Source: JAGVSV01 sp040766135 (GTDB lineage Bacteria > Bacillota > Clostridia > Christensenellales > Aristaeellaceae). From it: DNA of 64,000 nucleotides. Numbering within the stretch: position 1 is the stretch's first letter; every line of letters starts with the position of its first letter. A program made the position numbers and the translations under genes. Under the pieces are notes generated by a model, which saw nothing but the letters and a program-made list of their open reading frames with translations, was not told the DNA's origin and searched no databases. Location: NCBI GenBank assembly GCA_040766135.1, contig JAXGRA010000002.1, positions 141,275-205,274 on the forward strand. Direction: 5' to 3'. Shown here piece after piece: positions 1 through 6,630 of the stretch.

Positions 1-386
1 TTCGCGCAGTACAGCGAGAAGGCAATGCCCACAATCACCTGGCCAATGATCTTTTGCCGGGGGGTCAATCCATCATGGGTTTTCCTCATATCCTTGGTGT
101 AGTCATCCAGAAATCCCACTGTCAGCGTGCCCAGCGACATCAGCAGCAGCGGCAGCAAGTATTGCGTTGTGCCCTGCCACAGCGCAGTTGCGGTAGAGGA
201 CACCACTGTGGCCAAAGCAATGGCCAGCCCGCCCATGTTGGGAATGCCCTGTTTTTTCCTGTGCTGCTCCGGGCCCAGTTCATAGATGGTCTGCCCCATC
301 TTCATTTTTCGGAGCAGAGGAATAAGCTGCGGCATCAACAGCAGCATCACGCCAAAGGCTACCAGCACTGCCACGGTTTCACGCAT
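1..386 (-). CDS. mraY: MraY, phospho-N-acetylmuramoyl-pentapeptide transferase (N-terminal part)
   Basis: Integral membrane enzyme that moves phospho-MurNAc-pentapeptide onto undecaprenyl phosphate to make lipid I. Only the first 128 codons lie in the window; the gene runs off the left edge. Visible are an N-terminal membrane segment, the early motif PNMGGLA and the motif GFLDDYTKD, which matches the Asp-Asp pair typical of the MraY family. The ATG at 386 overlaps the end of murE by 8 bp, so the two are translationally coupled. murF, which usually sits between murE and mraY, is absent here. Confidence 0.93.
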   Translation of the reverse strand, partial: MRETVAVLVAFGVMLLLMPQLIPLLRKMKMGQTIYELGPEQHRKKQGIPNMGGLAIALATVVSSTATALWQGTTQYLLPLLLMSLGTLTVGFLDDYTKDMRKTHDGLTPRQKIIGQVIVGIAFSLYCA

Positions 387-1863
387 TGTTTTTCCTCTCC
401 TCCGCAATGGCGCTGAGCAAATCATGCACAATCAGCTTTTCATCAAACGGGCGCTTGGTGCCACGTATTTCCTGATATGTTTCATGGCCTTTTCCAGCTA
501 AAATGACCACGTCCCCATCCTCTGCCTGTTCCAGCGCATGGCGGATGGCCTCGCGTCGGTTTTCGATTTTTACATAGGCTGCGCCGGTGGGTTGGATCCC
601 TGCCTCGATGGCGCTCAGAATCTCCATCGGATCCTCACTGCGCGGGTTATCGCTGGTCAGCACAGAATAATCAGCCAAACGCCCGGCAATTTCGCCCATC
701 ATGGGGCGTTTGCCATGGTCGCGGTCGCCGCCGCAGCCAAACACTACAATAATTCGGTTGCGCACAAATCCGCGCACCGTTTCCAAAATGTTGCTCAGTG
801 CGCTGGGGGTATGCGAATAGTCCAGCACCACCTTAAATGGCGTGTTGGTCTCCAGCACCTCCGCACGGCCAGGCACAGCACGCACCGATTCCAGCGCACG
901 ACAAATATCGGGGGGTGTTACGCCCATAATAAGGCCGATCGCCACCGCAGCCAGCGCGTTATATACGCTGAACATGCCCATCATGCGCAGGTGTACAGGA
1001 TAAACCTGCTCGTTCCACAAAACGAGGTTGAAGTTCACACCGCCCTCGTTCATCTCGATATCGCGGGCAAATATGTCGGATTTTTGCCAGATGCCAAAGG
1101 TGCTGTAGGGGATATTCAGCCGTTCAATCAGTGTGCCAGCGCGGTCATCATCCAGATTGATGGCAGCATTGTGCGTGTGTTCCTCCGTAAAAAATTGGCA
1201 TTTGGCCGCAAAATAAGCTTCCATGGTGCCAAAAAAATCCAGATGATCCTGCGACAGGTTGGTGAAGCAGGACGCCTCGAACACAATACCTTCCAGCCTG
1301 TGCATGGCAATGGCATGCGCAGATACCTCCATGCAAACGGCTTGCACATTGGCATCCACCATTGCGCGCAGCGTTTGCTGCAACTCAATGGGGTCGGGCG
1401 TGGTCAGCGTGTTTTTCATCCACTTATCGCCAATCATGCTGCCTGTGGTGCCAATCAAGCCGCAGGCAATGCCAGCCGTCTCTAAAATAGCTTTTACATA
1501 GTAGCTAACCGTTGTTTTCCCCTTGGTGCCTGTGATGCCCACCATGCGCAAGCTGCGCGCAGGATGGCCATAGAACGCCGCCGCAATTAAGGCCATGGCA
1601 GCGCGGTCATTATCGACCAAAATATAAGGCACCGACAGGCCGGATATTTCCCGCGTAATAACTACAGCAGTCGCCCCATTTTGAATAGCCTGCGGAATAA
1701 AGTCATGCGCATCACTCCTGATGCCTGAAATGCAGAAAAACAGGCTGTTTTCAGCCCGTATCCTGCTGTCCTGCATAAGTGACGAGATCTCACAATCTCC
1801 ATGCACAGACTGCGTATATGGCGCAGCTTGTTGCGCCAGGTAACTCAGTTTCACGTGGTTCAC
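379..1863 (-). CDS. murE: MurE, UDP-MurNAc-tripeptide synthetase (meso-DAP adding)
   Basis: Cytoplasmic Mur ligase of 494 residues that adds the third stem-peptide residue. The ATP-binding loop GTKGKTT is at residues 112-118. The motif DNPRSEDP at about 405-412 is the signature of enzymes that add meso-diaminopimelate rather than lysine. Length is normal for the family. It follows the FtsL-like gene by 17 bp and overlaps mraY by 8 bp, so it belongs to the short mraZ-ftsL-murE-mraY transcription unit. Confidence 0.96.
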   Translation of the reverse strand: MNHVKLSYLAQQAAPYTQSVHGDCEISSLMQDSRIRAENSLFFCISGIRSDAHDFIPQAIQNGATAVVITREISGLSVPYILVDNDRAAMALIAAAFYGHPARSLRMVGITGTKGKTTVSYYVKAILETAGIACGLIGTTGSMIGDKWMKNTLTTPDPIELQQTLRAMVDANVQAVCMEVSAHAIAMHRLEGIVFEASCFTNLSQDHLDFFGTMEAYFAAKCQFFTEEHTHNAAINLDDDRAGTLIERLNIPYSTFGIWQKSDIFARDIEMNEGGVNFNLVLWNEQVYPVHLRMMGMFSVYNALAAVAIGLIMGVTPPDICRALESVRAVPGRAEVLETNTPFKVVLDYSHTPSALSNILETVRGFVRNRIIVVFGCGGDRDHGKRPMMGEIAGRLADYSVLTSDNPRSEDPMEILSAIEAGIQPTGAAYVKIENRREAIRHALEQAEDGDVVILAGKGHETYQEIRGTKRPFDEKLIVHDLLSAIAEERKNNA

Positions 1864-1880
1864 CTCATATTAGGCAATGT

Positions 1881-2378
1881 TTAACGCAGATTGTTTGCAG
1901 CGGTCACCTTTCCCTGAACAGGCGTTGTACGCGTTGCCGGAGCTATCACCTGAATGGTCTGACTGTCTACAGCCTTCTGCATGCCTAGCTCCTTAGCAGC
2001 ATAATAACAGATTTTGCCCGGATCGCAAGCTGCTGCAATGTCCTCTTCCAGTTCTATACGCTGCTGAGTCAGGCTATAAAAGCGGTTTTGCAGCAATTCC
2101 AGTTCCATCTGATAGGCACGCTCGCGCGCCCGGCCCTGGATAGAAAACCCAAACAGGATAGCAACCGTTAGTATCAACAGCATGCCCGCCCACAAAACAG
2201 GGATACCGCCCTTACGCACCTCATCCTGTGCAGCGCGATAGCGCACGCGGCCATCCATCTCAGCTTCGCCCGCGGGCAAATCTACGTTGCTAGCCACTGC
2301 GATATGTGAAAAACCTTCCAGCTGTTTGCCCGCTGAGGAATATGCGCGTTTATCAGCTCGATTCATGTACGTTGTCAT
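1881..2378 (-). CDS. ftsL: FtsL/DivIC-like septum formation protein
   Basis: A 165-residue protein with a hydrophilic N-terminal tail of about 60 residues, one membrane segment at about 62-82, and a short coiled-coil stretch rich in Leu, Gln and Glu after it. This is the layout of FtsL/DivIC bitopic division proteins. Sequence conservation in this family is low, so the call rests on topology and position between mraZ and murE. The start has a good ribosome binding site (AAAGGAG). In related operons rsmH precedes it and a division PBP follows it; neither is present here. Confidence 0.75.
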   Translation of the reverse strand: MTTYMNRADKRAYSSAGKQLEGFSHIAVASNVDLPAGEAEMDGRVRYRAAQDEVRKGGIPVLWAGMLLILTVAILFGFSIQGRARERAYQMELELLQNRFYSLTQQRIELEEDIAAACDPGKICYYAAKELGMQKAVDSQTIQVIAPATRTTPVQGKVTAANNLR

Positions 2379-2404
2379 GAGATGCTCCTTTCTTTAAAGC
2401 TCAG

Positions 2405-2953
2405 TCAATGGCCACTGTCACGGACGCTGTTCTGAATGGCGCTGATGGCCTCCAGCAAATTGGGATGTTCGCGCCGGAATTTCTCATTTTCCTGTGCGGC
2501 CTGGTCGCTGGGCAGCACCCGAATATAGTTGTTGGAACCGGATATCTGTACACCCTGTGTGTCCTTCAAATACAAATCACGCAACACGGCCGGCAACAAA
2601 ATCCGGCCTTGCATATCAAACGTGCAGTTGTCAAAGGAATACATGGAAAACTGTTCCAAGAACACTTCGGCCCGTACGTCCTTTTCAGCCAGTTCTGTCA
2701 GCATGTCCAGCCGTTTTTGCCACACACTGCGCGGGAAAATTGCGATGGCCGTTTGGGCATAGTTGACGCCCACCACGATGTCGTTGCCCAGCTTCTCCCG
2801 GAAGTTCTGCGGCACAATCATGCGTCCCTTGGTGTCGATGCTGTGGTTGAAGGTGCCGAAAAAGCCATAGCGCTGCTCAGATGCCGTTGTGGCATGCTGC
2901 AACGTTTCGGCCGACGCCGAGGCTGGAACCGAAGTTTCCCGATCGTTCGGCAT
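2405..2953 (-). CDS. mraZ: MraZ, division/cell-wall cluster transcription regulator
   Basis: MraZ is a ring-forming DNA-binding protein with two SpoVT/AbrB-like halves that represses its own cluster in characterised species. Both halves are visible: the first begins FFGTFNHSIDTKGRMIVP, the second contains FDMQGRILLP. I choose the ATG at 2953 because GGTGGGGG sits 4 bp before it; an in-frame GTG at 2974 would add seven residues. At 182 residues it is longer than the usual ~145, with an N-terminal extension of about 28 residues and a longer C-terminal tail. The gene heads the unit that runs to mraY. Confidence 0.94.
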   Translation of the reverse strand: MPNDRETSVPASASAETLQHATTASEQRYGFFGTFNHSIDTKGRMIVPQNFREKLGNDIVVGVNYAQTAIAIFPRSVWQKRLDMLTELAEKDVRAEVFLEQFSMYSFDNCTFDMQGRILLPAVLRDLYLKDTQGVQISGSNNYIRVLPSDQAAQENEKFRREHPNLLEAISAIQNSVRDSGH

Positions 2954-2994
2954 GTTACCCCCACCAAATTTCACTTTCTAGGATTAATCGCCAT

Positions 2995-3367
2995 CTAGCC
3001 TCCATAATTTAACACTTGGCGCACGAAATGGTCAATGTAATTACCACCTGCACATATGGCAGAAGACCGGCTTTGGGGCTTTTTCCATATGCTTTGGCAT
3101 ACCCTAAGGGGAAAACTCGTTCCCTTGTCCGGTCAAGTATACGAACAACACTTCTTTCTATTCGCAAACACTCGTTCTTGCTATGTGCATTTCCTCTAGT
3201 TGCCGAACACTTTTATATGTTTTCCGTAGAACTTTTTGTAAATTTCTCATGCCATTTCTTTGGGAAAGGCGAACATAGGATGAGAAACGATGCATTGCAC
3301 CGATAATATGTCCTTTGGGACACCACAATAAGGAAAGATTTGCCACATCCTGTAAAGTCGCATAAAA
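2995..3367. other. Intergenic region upstream of mraZ, no convincing gene
   Basis: About 420 bp separate mraZ from the preceding minus-strand gene. The region is more AT-rich than its neighbours. Short ORFs on either strand lack ribosome binding sites and look non-coding. Besides the mraZ promoter there are two imperfect matches to the Gram-positive LexA box GAAC-N4-GTTC: GAACAACACTTC at 3143-3154 and AAACACTCGTTC at 3167-3178, each one base off. Confidence 0.5.
3007..3035 (-). promoter_or_regulatory. Putative promoter of mraZ
   Basis: On the minus strand TTGACC (3030-3035) is followed after 17 bp by TTAAAT (3007-3012). A transcript would start near 3000. A seven-codon ORF with GGAGG before it (ATG at 2992-2994, TGA at 2971-2973) lies between this start and mraZ. 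I did not see the tandem TGGG-type repeats to which MraZ binds elsewhere. Confidence 0.45.
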
Positions 3368-3390
3368 AAAGAGCGCTTAAGCGCCCTTTA
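3364..3390 (-). terminator. Intrinsic terminator of the maf-mre-rodA-phosphoesterase operon
   Basis: Read on the minus strand the hairpin AAAGGGCGC-TTAA-GCGCTCTTT (one G-U pair) is followed by a run of T. It lies about 30 bp past the stop of the phosphoesterase gene and separates that operon from mraZ. Confidence 0.8.
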
Positions 3391-3416
3391 TAAAACAAAG
3401 TGGGAATTTGGGGTGG

Positions 3417-4136
3417 TTACGTCCCTTTTACATCTGGTAATTGATACAGCGTGAAACCCAAACCATCGCAGGATACCGGATGATACCGCACTCCTCCCAT
3501 CTCTCCACGGTAGGCATAGGCTGCCGCTGTTCCGTGCAGGTGCCCATATACCACATCACTAACCCCATACTGTGTAAACAACTCCGTAAACTCGCTGGGC
3601 GATCCATCCATCTGCATCGGCGGGTAGTGAATAAGCGCCACCAGCGGGGCATCGGGGGTTATCCTGCGCGCATGCGCCAGCGAAAGCTGCAGCCGCGTTT
3701 GTTCCCGGGCAAATATCTTGACATCCTCGCCCGTTGCATTTTCATCCGGAATGGTCCAGCCACGGGTACCGGCAAAAACAATGCCGTCCAGCATGACGGC
3801 ATCATTCTGTATAGCCTGCATGTCCGGTGGCAGCCAAGCGCGTAACCGAGATATGCTGCCCCACCAGTAATCATGATTGCCTCGTATCAGTATCTTGCGG
3901 CCAGGCAGTGCAGCAATGGCCAGCAGATCAGGCTGCGCCTCCTCAAACTTCATGGCCCAGCTGATATCGCCAGGGATCAACACAATATCGTCCGCTGCAA
4001 CCCGTTGCTGCCAATCACTGGTAATGGCTTCAAAGTGCCCTTCCCAATGCGCACCAAACACATCCATCGATTTGTCATCGCCGCCGGGCAGATGCAGGTC
4101 ACCAATAGCAAAGATGGAGCAATCAGTTCTCTTCAT
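3417..4136 (-). CDS. Calcineurin-like metallophosphoesterase
   Basis: A 239-residue cytoplasmic protein with the ordered metal-binding motifs of the calcineurin-like family: GDLH near the N-terminus, PGDISW, RGNHDYWW, an isolated IHYPP, and YGHLHG. Two metal ions should be bound by the Asp, His and Asn residues of these motifs. The substrate cannot be told from sequence. I prefer the ATG at 4136 (MKRTDCSIF) because it begins just before the first strand of the fold; a longer reading would run backward inside the upstream gene. It overlaps the zinc-ribbon gene by 14 bp and is the last gene before a terminator. Confidence 0.85.
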   Translation of the reverse strand: MKRTDCSIFAIGDLHLPGGDDKSMDVFGAHWEGHFEAITSDWQQRVAADDIVLIPGDISWAMKFEEAQPDLLAIAALPGRKILIRGNHDYWWGSISRLRAWLPPDMQAIQNDAVMLDGIVFAGTRGWTIPDENATGEDVKIFAREQTRLQLSLAHARRITPDAPLVALIHYPPMQMDGSPSEFTELFTQYGVSDVVYGHLHGTAAAYAYRGEMGGVRYHPVSCDGLGFTLYQLPDVKGT

Positions 4137-4494
4137 CTTCGTCCAGATCGTCTTCGTCTTCCTGTTCTTCCATTTCTTCCAGGGAAAACTCTTTGCCCAG
4201 CTGGCCATATTCCTCGTCTTGAGGCTCCTGCTCTATTTCATCCAGTTCAACAGCATCTTCGCTATCATCCGCATCCTCTGCATCCACAGCGGACACAGCC
4301 TGCTCATTAAATTCCTTCAGGCAGAACAAGCACATATCTTTGCCAGGCAACGCCGGCGCTTCGTTGCAGATGGTGCACATTTCAGGCTCCTCAACAGTTT
4401 CACGCCTGCTGGATTCTCGTATGCATACCTTGCACAGTTTTTCTGTGCTATCCATATAGTTCAGTTCGCAACGCGGGCACTTGACCAATCCCAT
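4123..4494 (-). CDS. Small protein with two CXXC zinc-ribbon pairs and an acidic tail
   Basis: I do not recognise this 123-residue protein. It has four Cys pairs, CPRC, CKVC, CTIC and CLFC, enough for two zinc sites within the first 65 residues. The second half is strongly acidic and ends in a run of Glu and Asp. The start at 4494 (MGLVKCPRC) is chosen because GGGGG lies upstream and the first zinc pair follows at once. It sits between rodA and a phosphoesterase at the end of the shape operon. A protein- or nucleic-acid-binding adaptor is possible but unproven. Confidence 0.75.
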   Translation of the reverse strand: MGLVKCPRCELNYMDSTEKLCKVCIRESSRRETVEEPEMCTICNEAPALPGKDMCLFCLKEFNEQAVSAVDAEDADDSEDAVELDEIEQEPQDEEYGQLGKEFSLEEMEEQEDEDDLDEDEEN

Positions 4495-4577
4495 GACATG
4501 ACCCCCAGTGTTCCTCGTGTAGTAAATGCTCCTTAGAGCGCATGGAGTATACAATGCACCTCCAAGGTTGGCAAGTA

Positions 4578-5819
4578 TTATCTTTGCGTAACATTCACAT
4601 AAACCCGTTTTTTCTTGCGCCGCCCACGCTTGCCCTGTTTGTTTTGATAAACAGGCATCAAATAGCTGGACATCGCCGTGGTACGGTTGTTGGTCACATT
4701 CAGCACCAAAGAAACGCCCGCTACACTGGTCATCAGGTTGGATCCGCCATAGCTGATAAAGGGCAGCGGTATGCCCGTAATGGGCATCAACCCCACTGTC
4801 ATTGCAACATTTTGGAAAACGTGTACAAAAAACATGCCCATCACGCCCGCAATCACCAGGCGGCCAAACTTATCCTGGGTGAAACGCGCCAAATACAGCA
4901 TGCGCAGCAGCAGCGACACGAACAACAAAATCACCACCACACACCCGACAAACCCCCACGCCTCCCCTAAGGTAGCAAAGATAAAGTCCGTCCAGTCCTC
5001 GGGCACGAAGTTCAACTGGCTCAGCGAGCCGGGGATGAACATACCAATGCCGGTCAGTCCGCCGGAACCAATGGCCTGCTGAGAATTGAGGATCTGGTAG
5101 CCTGCGCTTTTCACATAGGCCTGTGGGTTCAAGAACGACAGCAGCCTCAGCAGCCGGTAATCCTGCGTGTCGCTCATTAAGCCATACAAAAACAAGGCCG
5201 CTACCGCTGCCGCAGCCAGACCAAACAACAGGGCCAGCCACCGCCAATCGGTGCCGGCAAAAACCAGCATGATGTACAATATGCCCAGCATAACCACCAC
5301 GTTGCCTGTTTCCCCTTGAAGAAATGTCAACCCCAGCGGAACAGCCGACAATCCAAATATCTTTACAACACTTTTAATACTGCTTAACGGCTTTTCGTCA
5401 CCGCTCATCAGTTTGGCCATGAGCAATATCAGCGTCAATTTGGCAAATTCACTGGGCTGCAGCATGCGCCCCAGCGTCAGTTGGAACCAGCCCGATACAT
5501 TGCGGATGCCCTTGGTAGACAGCACAAAGAGCAGCATGACGGACGTTACCATAAAAAACGGCACAGAGTAGGCGCTTAAATACTCATATGGAAACGTTGT
5601 GACCACCCATACCACGATAATCGACGCCACAAAAAAGATGGCCTGCCAGGAACCGGTGTTTGAGTTCATAATCCGGGTTAGCAGCGGCACATCCAGGCTG
5701 ACATCCGGGTCAAAGGTGGCCACCGCCACCATAACCACGCCAATAACGATCAGCACATACATGTTGATCAGCAGGTAAAAGTCAAAGTGTTTTCTGCTTC
5801 GCCGGTCGGCGGAGGTCAT
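4578..5819 (-). CDS. rodA: RodA-type SEDS peptidoglycan glycosyltransferase
   Basis: A polytopic membrane protein of 413 residues of the SEDS family (RodA/FtsW/SpoVE) that polymerises lipid II into glycan strands together with a class B PBP. About ten hydrophobic segments are visible, along with family motifs GRMLQPSEFAK, LQGETGN and the C-terminal PLPFISYGGSN. Context decides RodA over FtsW: mreBCD, mrdA and minD lie directly upstream. The ATG at 5819 overlaps the minD stop by one base (TGATG); an upstream ATG at 5852 would lie inside minD. The C-terminus is basic. Confidence 0.93.
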   Translation of the reverse strand: MTSADRRSRKHFDFYLLINMYVLIVIGVVMVAVATFDPDVSLDVPLLTRIMNSNTGSWQAIFFVASIIVVWVVTTFPYEYLSAYSVPFFMVTSVMLLFVLSTKGIRNVSGWFQLTLGRMLQPSEFAKLTLILLMAKLMSGDEKPLSSIKSVVKIFGLSAVPLGLTFLQGETGNVVVMLGILYIMLVFAGTDWRWLALLFGLAAAAVAALFLYGLMSDTQDYRLLRLLSFLNPQAYVKSAGYQILNSQQAIGSGGLTGIGMFIPGSLSQLNFVPEDWTDFIFATLGEAWGFVGCVVVILLFVSLLLRMLYLARFTQDKFGRLVIAGVMGMFFVHVFQNVAMTVGLMPITGIPLPFISYGGSNLMTSVAGVSLVLNVTNNRTTAMSSYLMPVYQNKQGKRGRRKKKRVYVNVTQR

Positions 5820-6616
5820 CAACGGGGCCGCCCCCCCTTCAAGCGGTACCACAGCGCAGCCAGCGCGCTGCGTGAATAGGCGCGGAGGGGCACTTCCTCG
5901 CCCTGCATGCGGCGTGCAGCCGAGCGCAGCGCCGAGGCCACTTCATCCGAACCGCATTCCGCCATGGTCTGTCCCTGTAGCATAGCCGGATAGACGCGGG
6001 AGCTGTCTGGAATAGCCCCCAGCAACGGCAAATCCAGCCGCGCAGAGATCTCCTGCGGCGCTTCCAGCGTGCCCGTTGCGATAAGCCCAGGACTTACCCG
6101 GTTAAGCATCAAAAACGGCGTACGATTGGTCTGCGTGCGCAGCAACGCTGCTGTTTTTTCGGCATCGCGCAAGGACACCTCATCGGCTGTTGCAACCACG
6201 ATAATCTCATCCACCACCGCTGCAAAACATTTCAGGTTGCGGCCAATGCCCGCACTGCCGTCTACAATGATTACGTCAAAGCGCGTGCGCAGCTGTGCCA
6301 TCAGTTCGGCCAGCTCAGGCTTGTCAAAGTCCTTGGGTTTGGCAGACTGCCCGGCCGAAAGCAAGGACAGCAACGGGTATTGGGGATGCCGCACCAGCGC
6401 CTCCTCCAATGTACAGGCATGCGACAGACAGTCGTGCAATTCGTACAGCACATTGTCCTGCATGCCCAGCATCAGATCCAGGCTGCGCAAACCCACATCG
6501 GCATCCAACAGCAACACATGCTGTTGCCGTTTGGCCAGCGATACGGCCAAACCTGCTGCAATGCTAGATTTTCCTACGCCTCCCTTGCCGGAAGCCAACA
6601 ACCACGCTTTGCTCAT
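5819..6616 (-). CDS. minD: MinD-family septum-site ATPase
   Basis: A 265-residue P-loop ATPase of the MinD/ParA class. The deviant Walker A GKGGVGKSS is at residues 10-18, LLLDADVG follows, and DVIIVDGSAG is the Walker B region. The C-terminus ends SRSALAALWYRLKGG, which can form an amphipathic helix like the MinD membrane-targeting sequence. The start at 6616 has AGGAAGG before it. It lies between mrdA and rodA, where clostridial min genes normally sit, but neither minC nor minE is present. Confidence 0.85.
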   Translation of the reverse strand: MSKAWLLASGKGGVGKSSIAAGLAVSLAKRQQHVLLLDADVGLRSLDLMLGMQDNVLYELHDCLSHACTLEEALVRHPQYPLLSLLSAGQSAKPKDFDKPELAELMAQLRTRFDVIIVDGSAGIGRNLKCFAAVVDEIIVVATADEVSLRDAEKTAALLRTQTNRTPFLMLNRVSPGLIATGTLEAPQEISARLDLPLLGAIPDSSRVYPAMLQGQTMAECGSDEVASALRSAARRMQGEEVPLRAYSRSALAALWYRLKGGRPR

Positions 6617-6630
6617 ATATCCTTCCTGTC

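Noticed and set aside
2971..2994. A seven-codon ORF with GGAGG just before mraZ
   Set aside because: The predicted transcript start falls inside its ribosome binding site, so it may not be translated. Mentioned with the promoter but not called as a gene.
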